The notes beneath the pieces were generated by a model. The model saw only the letters and a program-made list of their open reading frames with translations, searched no databases and was not told the DNA's origin. A stretch of DNA of 64,000 bases from assembly GCF_002797855.1 (NCBI RefSeq), contig NZ_PGFB01000003.1:372001-436000 (forward strand). The letters are read 5' to 3'. The stretch comes from Compostimonas suwonensis. GTDB lineage: Bacteria; Actinomycetota; Actinomycetes; Actinomycetales; Microbacteriaceae. Below are positions 35,892 to 43,906 of the stretch, in pieces. The first letter of the stretch is position 1. Each line of letters starts with the position of its first letter. The position numbers and the translations under genes were made by a program.

Positions 35892-37355
35892 GTGCCCAAA
35901 ATCTTGATTGTCGGAGGCGGATACGCCGGTTTCTATACCGCGTGGAAGCTCGAGAAATGGCTGCGCCCGGGCGAAGCCGAGGTCACCGTTGTCGACCCCC
36001 TGCCCTACATGACCTACCAGCCGTTCCTCCCCGAGGTGGCCGCGGGCTCCATCGAGCCGCGTCACGCGGTCGTCGCGCAGCGCCGGCACCTCAAGAAGAC
36101 CGAGGTCATCACGGCGAAGGTCACCTACATCGACCACGCGAAGAAGACGGCGACGATCACGCCGTCCGTGGGCGAGCCGTGGGAGTTCGAGTACGACATC
36201 GTCGTGGTCACGGCGGGCGCCGTCTCGCGCACCTTCCCGATCCCGGGTGTCGCCGACCAGGCGATCGGCCTCAAGACGATCGAGGAGGCTGTCGCGATCC
36301 GCGACCGTGTGCTCGGCAACTTCGACAAGGCGGCATCCCTGCCCGCCGGCCCCGAGCGCGACCGCCTGCTGACCTTCACGGTCGTCGGCGGCGGCTTCGC
36401 CGGCATCGAGATCTTCGCCGAGCTGCGCTCCTTCGCGAGCGCGCTGCTGAAGTTCTACCCGCAGCTGAGCTTCGACGACACGCACTTCCACCTCATCGAG
36501 GCGATGGGCCGCATCATGCCCGAGGTGTCGCTCGAGACGAGCCACTGGGTGCTCAAGAACCTCGCGCAGCGCGGGGCCGAGGTGCACCTCGACACGCAGC
36601 TCAAGTCGGCCGTCGACGGCGTCATCGAGATGTCGACCGGCGAGACCTTCGAATCCGACCTCATCGTCTGGACCGCCGGCGTCATGGCCAACCCGGGCGT
36701 CGTGCGCAACACCGACCTCCCCATCGAGGAGCGCGGCCGTCTGCAGGTGCGCGCCGACCTGCGCGTGGGCACGGCCGACGAGTTCATCCCCGACGCCTGG
36801 GGTGCCGGCGACGTCGCGGCCGTGCCCGACCTGACCGGCGGCGGTGTGGGCGGCTTCACGGTGCCCAACGCCCAGCACGCCGTTCGCCAGGGCAAGCTGC
36901 TCGCCAAGAACCTCGTCGCCGTTCTCCGCGGCGAAGGCCCCAAGGAGTACTTCCACAAGAACATGGGCGCGGTCGCCGGCCTCGGCCTCGGCGTGGGCGT
37001 CTTCCAGTCGGGCAAGATGTCGTTCAAGGGCCTCATCGCCTGGTTCATGCACCGCGGCTACCACGGCCTCGCGATGCCGAGCTGGGAGCGCAAATGGCGC
37101 GTGATCTGGGGATGGATCCTCAACTTCTTCCTCGGCCGCGACATCGTCTCGCTGCCCGGCCTGCAGTCGCCGCGCGCCGTCTTCGAGGAGTTCGCCTCCC
37201 GCCCGAAGCCCCCGGCCGAGGCGGCCCCTGCCGCTCCCGCCGCCCCGGCGAAGAAGGCTCCGGCCTCCACGAAGAAGGACGCCCCCGTCGGCCACGAGGC
37301 CCCCGAGGGCGCACCGCAGCCGATGGCCGGCGATCCGGTGCCGAGCAGCAAGTAG
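35892..37355 (+). CDS. ndh: Type II NADH dehydrogenase (NAD(P)/FAD-dependent oxidoreductase)
   Basis: This 487-residue single-subunit, non-proton-pumping NADH:menaquinone oxidoreductase has an N-terminal FAD motif ILIVGGGYAGFYTAW and a second Rossmann motif VVGGGFAGIE for NADH. The FAD-contact block is DAWGAGDVAAVPD, with the quinone-site-like sequence TVPNAQHAVRQGK. The C-terminal amphipathic region (WRVIWGWILNFFLGRDIV) is the membrane anchor. A Lys/Ala/Pro-rich tail of about 50 residues follows. GTG 35892 has GGAG 11 nt upstream. A strong terminator follows. Confidence 0.93.
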   Translation: MPKILIVGGGYAGFYTAWKLEKWLRPGEAEVTVVDPLPYMTYQPFLPEVAAGSIEPRHAVVAQRRHLKKTEVITAKVTYIDHAKKTATITPSVGEPWEFEYDIVVVTAGAVSRTFPIPGVADQAIGLKTIEEAVAIRDRVLGNFDKAASLPAGPERDRLLTFTVVGGGFAGIEIFAELRSFASALLKFYPQLSFDDTHFHLIEAMGRIMPEVSLETSHWVLKNLAQRGAEVHLDTQLKSAVDGVIEMSTGETFESDLIVWTAGVMANPGVVRNTDLPIEERGRLQVRADLRVGTADEFIPDAWGAGDVAAVPDLTGGGVGGFTVPNAQHAVRQGKLLAKNLVAVLRGEGPKEYFHKNMGAVAGLGLGVGVFQSGKMSFKGLIAWFMHRGYHGLAMPSWERKWRVIWGWILNFFLGRDIVSLPGLQSPRAVFEEFASRPKPPAEAAPAAPAAPAKKAPASTKKDAPVGHEAPEGAPQPMAGDPVPSSK

Positions 37356-37371
37356 TTAGTTTTTCGTCAGA

Positions 37372-37407
37372 AGAGCCCCGACATCCCGCTGCGGATGCCG
37401 GGGCTCT
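37372..37407 (+). terminator. ndh terminator
   Basis: AGAGCCCCG (37372-37380) pairs with CGGGGCTCT (37399-37407). The inner CATCC/GGATG extends the stem past one mismatch, with a 6-nt loop. It begins 17 nt after the ndh stop. Confidence 0.8.
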
Positions 37408-37446
37408 CTGTGCATCGGGCGACCCGCGATTAGGGTTGACCCGTAC

Positions 37447-37520
37447 GCCCCCGTAGCCCAATCGGCAGAGGCAGACGACTTAAAATCGTCCGAGTGTGGG
37501 TTCGAGTCCCACCGGGGGTA
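37447..37520 (+). tRNA. tRNA with anticodon TAA (Leu), short variable loop; integration target
   Basis: This 74-nt cloverleaf has acceptor GCCCCCG/CGGGGGT, discriminator A, anticodon stem GACGA/TCGTC with loop CTTAAAA (anticodon TAA), variable loop of only 5 nt (CGAGT), and T-arm GTGGG-TTCGAGT-CCCAC. By anticodon it reads UUA/UUG leucine codons, but normal bacterial tRNA-Leu has a long variable arm. Its 3' part is the attachment core of the adjacent element; the gene itself is intact. Confidence 0.8.
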
Positions 37521-37523
37521 CCG
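37498..37523 (+). other. attL core of the integrated element
   Basis: Twenty-six bases from GGGTTCGAGTCC through GGGGGTACCG, starting in the tRNA T-stem, are identical to 47110-47135. Integrase genes of this type recombine at tRNA 3' ends and restore the tRNA, as seen here. Confidence 0.9.
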
Positions 37524-37560
37524 ACGATAGGGCCGCTCGCCGACCGGAATCACGCGGATG

Positions 37561-38694
37561 TCAGCGGATCTGTAGCGCCTTCGCTGGCCGCTGTGACAAC
37601 AGTTCGACAACAACCGTGCTCATCTTCACCTGATTGAGTGCGGTCGCAACGGCGTCTAGATCGTCGTCGAAGAGGTCCGCGTAGGTGTCGAGGGTCATCG
37701 CGGCCGACGCGTGTCCGAGCATTCTCTGAACGGCTTTCACGTTCGCGCCGGCGCTGATCGCGAGGCTCGCCGCAGTGTGTCTTAGATCGTGGATCGTGAG
37801 CGTTGGAAAGTCCTTGTCGGTGAGCTTTGCGCGAGCGATCGCATTCACAAACCATCCGTCGCGACTGTCTGGGGATCGCAGGTGTCGCTCGCCGTCACCA
37901 AAGACGAGCTGCTCAGGCTGCTTCCCTGCGCTCTCGCCCGCGAGCAGAGACGCGAGGAATGCGGGGAATGGCACGGATCGCACCTCGTGCGATTTGGGAG
38001 TCCCAACGATGATCCGGCCGCCCACGTTCACGGCGTTCTCGTTGACCGTCAGTCGGCGCCTCAGGGGGTCAACGTCACGCACAGGGAGTCCTGTTGCCTC
38101 ACCCCATCGAAGTCCCGTGTAGGCGAGTGTGTAGACCAGGGTGCGTTTATCGCCGGCGCTGTCGGCGAGGATCTGGACCTGAGTGTGGGTGAGGTAGACG
38201 CGGCGCTTCTTCGTCCTGCGTGGGAGGGACGCGCCGCGTGCCGGGTTGCGGGGGAGCCTGCGATCGGTCACGGCGTCGTCGAGGATGCCAGCGAGGACTC
38301 CGTAGTTCCTCGACACCGTTGTTGAGGAGTGCGAGGCCGCGAGCTTGCTGACCCACGCCTGCACATCGGTGAACTGGATGCGGCCGACCGGGAACTCCCC
38401 CCACGTCGGTTCTACGTGCACGCGCCACGCCGACTCGAGGGATCGGTAGTAGGACGCCTTGAGATGCCTCCTCCGAGCGAGCCACGCCGGCCCGAGCTCA
38501 GCGATCGTCGTTCTAGCTGCAGCCGGATCGACGAACTCGCCACGCGCTTGAGCGACATCGACGGATGCGAGAAAAAGCCTTGCCTCACGCTTCGTTGTGA
38601 AGCCCCGTTTCGATCCTTGGGAGTGGTCTGGCTTACGGTAGGCGACTCGGTAGCGTTCGCCTTGAGACGTCGTATAGGCGTGGATGCTACCCAT
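37561..38694 (-). CDS. int: Tyrosine-type site-specific integrase
   Basis: This 377-residue phage integrase has an N-terminal arm-binding domain (YRVAYRKPDHSQGSKRGFTT), a core-binding SAM-like domain (residues 65-155) and a catalytic domain. Catalytic residues are visible: Arg in YTGLRWGEATGL, His-x-x-Arg in TIHDLRHTAASLA, His in MLGHASAAMTLDTYADLF and the nucleophile Tyr in DTYADLF. It sits 38 nt from attL, transcribed toward it. It is the enzyme expected to integrate the element into the tRNA. Confidence 0.95.
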   Translation of the reverse strand: MGSIHAYTTSQGERYRVAYRKPDHSQGSKRGFTTKREARLFLASVDVAQARGEFVDPAAARTTIAELGPAWLARRRHLKASYYRSLESAWRVHVEPTWGEFPVGRIQFTDVQAWVSKLAASHSSTTVSRNYGVLAGILDDAVTDRRLPRNPARGASLPRRTKKRRVYLTHTQVQILADSAGDKRTLVYTLAYTGLRWGEATGLPVRDVDPLRRRLTVNENAVNVGGRIIVGTPKSHEVRSVPFPAFLASLLAGESAGKQPEQLVFGDGERHLRSPDSRDGWFVNAIARAKLTDKDFPTLTIHDLRHTAASLAISAGANVKAVQRMLGHASAAMTLDTYADLFDDDLDAVATALNQVKMSTVVVELLSQRPAKALQIR

Positions 38695-39346
38695 GCTGAT
38701 CGCCCACCCATTTGTCCCACTGATCAGTCCGCTTCAGATAGTCGATATGGTTGGCGAGTTCCTGAACGTAGTACCTCGTCTCGTGGCCACGCGCCTGCGG
38801 ACTCGCACCAGGCCCAGCGCTCTGGCTCACTACTTGGTCGAGGGTGTCGCCCGTGAATCGATCTCTTGCGAGGCGCTGCAATGTGGACACGTCGATTCCC
38901 AGCTTCTTTGCCGCCCTCGATTCAGCAAGCGATGGTGGCGTCTTTGGCCCTCCGAGCATTCGGAGGTGCTCATCTAGTCCGTCGTCCAGGCTCTCCAGAA
39001 CGTTCGTATCACCCAGGAAGCGTCTGAGGCGAGCAGCCGGAACCACGAACCCTGTGGCAACCTCGAGATCTCCCTCCGTTGGGAGCAAATCGAGCAGGCC
39101 GAAAGTTTGGTCACGTGACAGGTAGGTCAATGCCCGGCAGAGCACGTACAGGGTGGGGATAGTGGGCGCGAAGCGACCTGCCTCGATGTTTTCGATCGTC
39201 GTGATGCCCCAGCCGACTCCGAATTGGGCGCCTGCACGCGCTAGCGAGTCGCGGCTGATGCTGTTCTCTCTCCGCAGTCGCCGAACAACGATACCTATCG
39301 CAGCGGCGACGGACACGGGACTGCTCGAATCGGTAGTCACAGTCAT
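38687..39346 (-). CDS. XRE-type repressor (immunity repressor candidate)
   Basis: This 219-residue protein has an N-terminal helix-turn-helix of XRE type (residues about 15-75: IGIVVRRLRRENSISRDSLARAGAQ ... WGITTIENIEAGRFAP). A long C-terminal part lacks a peptidase S24 motif, so it would not self-cleave like CI. It overlaps integrase by 8 nt and is divergent from the excisionase, the classic lysogeny layout. Start 39346 is chosen because it lies just before the HTH; upstream in-frame starts would run through the operator region. Confidence 0.8.
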   Translation of the reverse strand: MTVTTDSSSPVSVAAAIGIVVRRLRRENSISRDSLARAGAQFGVGWGITTIENIEAGRFAPTIPTLYVLCRALTYLSRDQTFGLLDLLPTEGDLEVATGFVVPAARLRRFLGDTNVLESLDDGLDEHLRMLGGPKTPPSLAESRAAKKLGIDVSTLQRLARDRFTGDTLDQVVSQSAGPGASPQARGHETRYYVQELANHIDYLKRTDQWDKWVGDQHG

Positions 39347-39368
39347 CAAGTATCCATGATCAGTGTCC

Positions 39369-39397
39369 TTGACGTAAATCACAATCCGCGTTAATGT
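39369..39397 (+). promoter_or_regulatory. Rightward early promoter of the element
   Basis: TTGACG (39369-39374), 17-nt spacer, TAATGT (39392-39397). Transcription would start near 39404, at the edge of the palindromic operator. This is the best two-box promoter in the window. Confidence 0.7.
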
Positions 39398-39405
39398 TCG
39401 AGTAC

Positions 39406-39417
39406 CCCGAATTCGGG
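39406..39417. promoter_or_regulatory. Operator for the element's repressor
   Basis: CCCGAATTCGGG, a perfect 12-bp palindrome located at the predicted +1 of the rightward promoter. A repressor bound here would block early gene expression. Confidence 0.6.
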
Positions 39418-39442
39418 TTACTTCATTTGAGAGGAACCGTGT

Positions 39443-39676
39443 ATGTCTGTCACTCATCCAGACGTGTCGCCCGAGCAGCGCGCCGTCTACCTCACTCCCG
39501 ATCAGGTTTGCGACTTGGTTCCGGGCATGACGAAGTCGAACCTGTCGCAGCTGCGGTTCAAGGGGAGGGGCCCGAAGTTCCTCAAGCCGACGGCGCGCAC
39601 TGTGGTCTATCGGGAGCGTGACGTCATCGAATGGCTGGAAGCTTCTGAACGCATCAGCACTGCGTCAGTTCAGTGA
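39443..39676 (+). CDS. Excisionase-like helix-turn-helix protein
   Basis: This 77-residue protein has an AlpA/MerR-like winged helix: YLTPDQVCDLVPGMTKSNLSQLRFKGRGPKFLKPTA with a wing RTVVYRERDVIEWLEA. Such proteins act as recombination directionality factors or early regulators. GAGAGGAA lies upstream of ATG 39443. It is the first gene from the rightward promoter. Confidence 0.8.
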   Translation: MSVTHPDVSPEQRAVYLTPDQVCDLVPGMTKSNLSQLRFKGRGPKFLKPTARTVVYRERDVIEWLEASERISTASVQ

Positions 39677-39760
39677 CCGGGCGAAAGACCAAGCCAAGCA
39701 GAAGAAAAATGCCCGGTGCGGGAACACCGGGCCAGATTTCACCATGAAGGAGAAATGATC

Positions 39761-40345
39761 ATGAGCAATTCTACGCATTCCAACGACACGATGCTGACTG
39801 GATGTCCGTCCTGGTGCACGATCACTGCCAGGGGGCTCGTGCATGGCGTTGACGAGGTGATGGCGGAACCTGGGGTTCTGACAACAAGCCACAGCACGAA
39901 CACGGCGACCTTGAACTGCGATGCCTCGTTCGAGGTGTGGATCGCTCGCGAAGACATCATCCGTGATGGCGAGGCCGAGATCGGCTCACCGAAGGTCGAA
40001 GTCTTCGGGGAATTCGACAAGCTAGATCCGGACGACGCTCGCGCAGCTGCGTGGATTCTGCTCGCGGCGTCCGCCGAGGTCGACCGGATTAGGGGGGTCG
40101 TACCGCAACCCGTTGTCGAAGACGTGACGGACACCGACGGGTCATTTTGGTTCCGGAGGGTCGACATCTCGGGGCGATTCGCCGGCGCTTTTGATCTGAA
40201 CGACCTCGAGGGCGAATGGAGGCTCTATATCGATCACCTTGCTCGTGAGATCGAACTGGGCGATGCGAGGCGCTTTGTCGAGGCGATCGCGGCACTAGTG
40301 GTACTGGGCGAGACCATGAACGCGGGAACCGAGGTGTCTGCGTGA
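39761..40345 (+). CDS. DUF6907-like actinophage protein
   Basis: This 194-residue protein begins with MSNSTHSNDTMLTGCPSWC, and CPSWCTITARGLVHG resembles the Cys-x2-Trp-Cys...His block of DUF6907 proteins, common in actinophages and Streptomyces; zinc binding is plausible. The C-terminal half (IDHLAREIELGDARRFVEAIAAL) is helical. Start 39761 is chosen over ATG 39755 because AAGGAG (39747-39752) is 8 nt away from the former and only 2 nt from the latter. Its stop overlaps the next gene by 4 nt. The function is unknown. Confidence 0.7.
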   Translation: MSNSTHSNDTMLTGCPSWCTITARGLVHGVDEVMAEPGVLTTSHSTNTATLNCDASFEVWIAREDIIRDGEAEIGSPKVEVFGEFDKLDPDDARAAAWILLAASAEVDRIRGVVPQPVVEDVTDTDGSFWFRRVDISGRFAGAFDLNDLEGEWRLYIDHLAREIELGDARRFVEAIAALVVLGETMNAGTEVSA

Positions 40346-41265
40346 ACGGCAACGTGACCGCTCTCCGCGCCTACGCAGAGGCAATCGACGACGACGCGGT
40401 CTTCGAGGTGTGGCGGACCGAGATGCTCGCCGCTGGGTGTCGGCCGCGCACTGTTCGAGAACGAGAGATCATGTACCGCCACTACGTGCGGCACATCGGG
40501 AAACCCGCAATCGAAGCGTCCCGACAGGATCTGATGAGCTGGCTCTCACGCCCCGATCTCAGCCCGAAGACACGACAGGGATATAAGAGCTTTCTCCACA
40601 CCCTGTACACGACGCTGCAGGACGCCGGCTTGCGAGCTGACAACCCGGCCACGCGCCTCCCGCGCAGTCGTGTGCCGCGGACGGAAGCGAACCCGTTCAC
40701 GACAGCTGAGCTCGAACGCATCCTGGCGCAGCCGATGTACAGGCGCACACGCATGATGGTTCTCCTCGCCGCCTATCAAGGGTTTCGGGCAGTCGAGATC
40801 GCAGCTGTCGCCGGCGACAACATTGACTGGGTGGAGCGGCGGATCATCACCCGGGAAGCGAAAGGCGGCGTGGAGGTGTGGCGGCCTCTGCATCCGATGG
40901 TCTGGGATCTCGCGCAGTCATTCCCGCGTGAGGGGTGGTGGTTCCCGGGCACGAAGTCCAGGAAGGGCACTCATCTCAAGCCGTCATCGGTCTCGAACAC
41001 CGTGGGGCAGCTCATCGATCGAACGGGGATCACGGGTCATCGGCCGCACAACCTTCGTGCGTGGTTCGCTACTGAGCTTGTGGAGGCTGGGGCTGATCTG
41101 TTGACGGTGCAGCAGGCGATGCGGCATGCGTCTCCGGCTACGTTGCGCCACTATGTGCGTCCGTCGATGGGGAACATCGAGAAGGCGATGAGTGCCCTAC
41201 CGATCGTCGCCACACCGAGCACGCCGATCGCGAGCCGTGCTTCCAGCGGTGCCCGCGGTGACTGA
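40342..41265 (+). CDS. Second tyrosine recombinase/integrase of the element
   Basis: This 307-residue XerC/D-like recombinase has an N-terminal core-binding domain (TVREREIMYRHYVRHIGKPA) and a catalytic domain with Arg in AYQGFRAVEIAAVAG. The next catalytic blocks are His-x-x-Arg in RPHNLRAWFATELVEAG, His in AMRHASPATLRHYVRPS, and Tyr in RHYVRPS. It is complete and lies in the early operon, away from the att site, unlike the attL integrase. It may resolve replication multimers or invert/excise another site. The GTG start overlaps the upstream stop. Confidence 0.88.
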   Translation: MNGNVTALRAYAEAIDDDAVFEVWRTEMLAAGCRPRTVREREIMYRHYVRHIGKPAIEASRQDLMSWLSRPDLSPKTRQGYKSFLHTLYTTLQDAGLRADNPATRLPRSRVPRTEANPFTTAELERILAQPMYRRTRMMVLLAAYQGFRAVEIAAVAGDNIDWVERRIITREAKGGVEVWRPLHPMVWDLAQSFPREGWWFPGTKSRKGTHLKPSSVSNTVGQLIDRTGITGHRPHNLRAWFATELVEAGADLLTVQQAMRHASPATLRHYVRPSMGNIEKAMSALPIVATPSTPIASRASSGARGD

Positions 41266-41800
41266 CGCACGACTCCCGGCCGAGTGGCTGACTGACCCAA
41301 GATTCGACGCGCTCAGCGATCGCGCCTACCGGACATTCTGCGGCTCGCTCATGTGGTCGAACGAGCAGGGAACGGATGGTCTGTTGAATCGCCGTTCCCT
41401 GCGGTTCTTTCATCCTGAGGGGGTCGATTCCGCGACGCTGAGCGAGCTGATCGACATGGGGTTGTGGGCGAGGGTTCCAAGTAGCGATTCCGTGTGCGTT
41501 CCTGACTGGGAGGCGATGGGCCAGGAACTCGCATCCACCATTGAGCACCGCAAGAAGCAGGCAAGGGAGCGCCAGCAGAAGTGGCGTGAGGCTCAGGGTC
41601 GGAAGGGCAAGAAAGAGCGCCCCAGATCGGAAGTCGTAACTGACGACGTAACGGATTCCGTTACGCGTGACGTAGGACAGGAAAGGACAGAGACAGTGAC
41701 AGGTACAGAGACAGATGACAGGACAGCCGATGATGGCGAAGCTCCACGAGTGGTGAGCTGGCCTGTTCGAAAGCCGGGAAGCGGAAGGAAGGCATCGTAG
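41258..41800 (+). CDS. Putative phage replication protein (N-terminal winged-helix type)
   Basis: This 180-residue protein has an N-terminal globular part (LPAEWLTDPRFDALSDRAYRT ... LRFFHPEGVDSATLSELIDMGLW) that resembles the winged-helix domain of phage replisome organisers. A charged helix (EHRKKQARERQQKWREAQG) and a Thr/Asp-rich disordered tail follow. Assignment to replication rests on this resemblance and on its place in the early operon. GTG 41258 overlaps the recombinase stop. Confidence 0.5.
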   Translation: MTDARLPAEWLTDPRFDALSDRAYRTFCGSLMWSNEQGTDGLLNRRSLRFFHPEGVDSATLSELIDMGLWARVPSSDSVCVPDWEAMGQELASTIEHRKKQARERQQKWREAQGRKGKKERPRSEVVTDDVTDSVTRDVGQERTETVTGTETDDRTADDGEAPRVVSWPVRKPGSGRKAS

Positions 41801-42051
41801 TGAGTAGATATGTGCCGGTGTCGAAGGTGATGGAACTGGTGATCGCGGTGAACAATCTCGATCAGAAGCGGGTGAGTCGGATCGTGGCGGAGTGCTCGAA
41901 GCGTGCGGATGGTCTCGATATGGTCGAGTTGATTGCTGGCGTGTGCGCGATGACGTCTACGGTGCTGCGTGAGGTGCATGGGGAGAACTGGAAGGTGGGA
42001 CTGGTCGCCGCGGCGAAGCAGATCCGAGAGCACGAGGCGCGACGTGGCTGA
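41800..42051 (+). CDS. Small hypothetical protein of the element
   Basis: This 83-residue helical protein (VSKVMELVIAVNNLDQKRVSRIV ... EHEARRG) was not recognised. The GTG start overlaps the upstream stop by 1 nt, and the next gene overlaps its end, so it is part of the early operon. Confidence 0.65.
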   Translation: MSRYVPVSKVMELVIAVNNLDQKRVSRIVAECSKRADGLDMVELIAGVCAMTSTVLREVHGENWKVGLVAAAKQIREHEARRG

Positions 42052-42289
42052 GCTTGGTCGGGACGACTTCGATGCGGCACGATCGGCAGTGGCGTTCGTT
42101 CGAGCGTTCGACGCGCAGGACGCCGAGGGAGTGAACGCGGTACTCATGTCGTTGCCCGTCGATGAGATCCCCGCCTTCGTATCCGTGATGGCGACGATGG
42201 TGCTCAGCGCAATCGAGGGTGGTCAGGTCCCGGCGGAGGCGTTCTGGCTGGCGATGAATGAGCGGATCGACTCGTTGGAGAACCGATGA
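42044..42289 (+). CDS. Small hypothetical protein of the element
   Basis: This 81-residue product reads VAELGRDDFDAARSAVAFVR and is acidic and helical. Start GTG 42044 overlaps the upstream gene by 8 nt; the following gene starts inside its stop (ATGA). It was not recognised. It shares a weak helical pattern with the preceding 83-residue protein (both end near a conserved amphipathic helix), so the two could be diverged partners. Confidence 0.6.
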   Translation: MAELGRDDFDAARSAVAFVRAFDAQDAEGVNAVLMSLPVDEIPAFVSVMATMVLSAIEGGQVPAEAFWLAMNERIDSLENR

Positions 42290-42480
42290 CACGGCCGTGG
42301 TGGTGGCGCCCGGCTCGCGACGACGATGAAGGTGAACGCATCGTCGGCGAGCCGGGCGATGGCCGCATCCTGATGGTGACGCGGCGCGACGATCAGGGGT
42401 ATCCGGTCGAGCGGGCGTGGGTCGCGCCCGCTGACGCCGATCAGTACGACGAGACACGCTGGGGACCTCTGTCGCGCTAA
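42286..42480 (+). CDS. Small hypothetical protein of the element
   Basis: This 64-residue product, MTRPWWWRPARDDDEGERIV onward, is rich in Trp, Arg and Asp. It overlaps the upstream stop by 4 nt. It was not recognised. It is the last gene before the 268-nt gap that precedes the capsid gene. Confidence 0.6.
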   Translation: MTRPWWWRPARDDDEGERIVGEPGDGRILMVTRRDDQGYPVERAWVAPADADQYDETRWGPLSR

Positions 42481-42748
42481 CGCATCACCGGAGTATTGTG
42501 TAGCTCAGGTACACGATCTGCCCGGATCAACGAGGAGGAACCCGCAAGGGTCAACTCGGAGGAATCCCATCGGTGAGGTGCCAGCAGAAGGCCAGCGGTC
42601 AAGCTGCGGAGAGCGACGAGGAGCCTCACGGCCAAGTCGAATGCCCGCAGCGTCAGCCCGTCCGCCTGTAGCGACTCTCCCGCCTCACTCTGCCCCGACG
42701 CTCGCGGCACCGCGGGGCTCCTTCGATTCAGGCTATGGAGGCCACATC
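42481..42748 (+). other. Gap where terminase, portal and protease genes would be expected
   Basis: In tailed phages the large terminase, portal and prohead protease normally precede the capsid gene. Here only 268 nt separate the early genes from it. Two purine-rich ribosome-binding-site-like runs (GAGGAGGAA near 42531, GGAGGAA near 42558) occur; a 32-codon reading frame from GTG 42573 to 42671 follows the second but has no recognised content. It may be a deletion scar. Confidence 0.45.
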
Positions 42749-43900
42749 ATGAATCTCCTCGAGAAGATCGAGTACTACAAGACCCGCACCGAACAACTGC
42801 TGAAGACGTGCATGGACGAAGGCCGCGACCTCACAGAAGCTGAGCTCGCCGAGGTCGAGAAGATGAAGACCGAGGGCGAGGCCGCCGCCGCGTCCATGAA
42901 GCGGGCCGCCGAGAGCAAGAAGCTCTTCGACAGCATCGCCGGCACGGTCGACTCCGAGGTCGCCAACGAGAACCGCGGCGGCTTCCTCGCCTTGACGGGC
43001 GCAGGCGCCAAGAGCGCGTCGAAGCGGATGGTCTCGCAGCTCGTGCAATCACACGGGCAGAAGGCATTCCTCACGCCCGGTGTCGTCGACTTCCAGGTGC
43101 CGCTGGAGTCGACGAGTCCGCTGGAGATCCAGCGCATCCCGCAGTCCATCCTCGAGGTGCTCAAGACCACGGAGCGGGCCGTCCCGAAGTGGGAGTACCT
43201 GCGGCAGACGGTGTTCACGAACAACGCCGCGATCGTCGCCCCTGGCGCCACGAAGCCCACCTCGGTCGTGACCGTTGACAAGGCCGACGGCGAGCTGTTC
43301 GTCTTCGCTCACCTGTCCGAGGCGATCGACAAGTTCCTTCTCGAAGACAACGACTCGATGGCCGCGTTCCTGCAGTCGCAGCTGCTCTACGGCCTGGCCC
43401 GCAAGCTCGAGGCCGAGGTACTCTCCGGAGACGGCACCACGGGACACCTCACGGGCCTGTTGAACACCTCCGGCATCCAGACGCAGGCATTCGGCGACGA
43501 CCGCATCACGACTCTCCGTGCGGCCGCCACGAAGCTCGAAGTGCTCGGCCATGAGACCGACGTCTACATCCTCAACCCCAACGACTGGGCAGCCATCGAG
43601 ACGACCCGCGCCGGCACCTCCGGCACCTTCGACCTCGGCGGCCCCATCGACCGCGCACAGCGCAAGGTGTGGGGCTCCCAGGTAGTCACCTCCCCGGGCC
43701 TGCCCCAGGGCACCGCGCTCGCGCTCGACCTCGACGCAGCCACCGTCGACCGCGACACCCGCGGAGTGCAGGTCGACTGGGACCGCTCCGGAGTGCTCTT
43801 CGAGAAGAACCAGATCAAGGCCCGCGTCGAAGGACGCTTCGGCCTGTCCGTCTACCGCCCCGAAGCGATCGTCAAGATCACTCTCGACGACGACGAGTAG
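42749..43900 (+). CDS. HK97-family phage major capsid protein
   Basis: This 383-residue protein has an N-terminal coiled-coil delta domain (residues 1-75: YYKTRTEQLLKTCMDEGRDL ... AAASMKRAAES) and an HK97 fold. The latter shows VPLESTSPLEIQRIPQSI, AIVAPGATKPTSVVTVDKAD, FLLEDNDSMAAFLQSQLLYGLA, GDGTTGHLTGLLNTSG, VYILNPNDWAAIETTR and the C-terminal VLFEKNQIKARVEGRFGLSVYRPEAIVKI. All main parts are present, so the gene looks functional. ATG 42749 has GGAGG upstream. No scaffold or protease gene is present. Confidence 0.93.
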   Translation: MNLLEKIEYYKTRTEQLLKTCMDEGRDLTEAELAEVEKMKTEGEAAAASMKRAAESKKLFDSIAGTVDSEVANENRGGFLALTGAGAKSASKRMVSQLVQSHGQKAFLTPGVVDFQVPLESTSPLEIQRIPQSILEVLKTTERAVPKWEYLRQTVFTNNAAIVAPGATKPTSVVTVDKADGELFVFAHLSEAIDKFLLEDNDSMAAFLQSQLLYGLARKLEAEVLSGDGTTGHLTGLLNTSGIQTQAFGDDRITTLRAAATKLEVLGHETDVYILNPNDWAAIETTRAGTSGTFDLGGPIDRAQRKVWGSQVVTSPGLPQGTALALDLDAATVDRDTRGVQVDWDRSGVLFEKNQIKARVEGRFGLSVYRPEAIVKITLDDDE

Positions 43901-43906
43901 CAAGCT

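Noticed and set aside
37447-37520. Reading the tRNA as Lys or another class I species
   Set aside because: The seven-base loop CTTAAAA places TAA at the anticodon positions and no alternative stem alignment gives another anticodon, so it is reported as Leu by anticodon with the variable-loop oddity noted.
40342-41265. The second recombinase as the integrase responsible for attL/attR
   Set aside because: It lies 3 kb from attL inside an operon, whereas the gene at 37561-38694 is next to the att site, has an arm-binding domain and is transcribed toward it.
42573-42671. A 32-codon gene with a good ribosome binding site before the capsid gene
   Set aside because: It is too short, with no recognisable content; it is noted only within the gap description.
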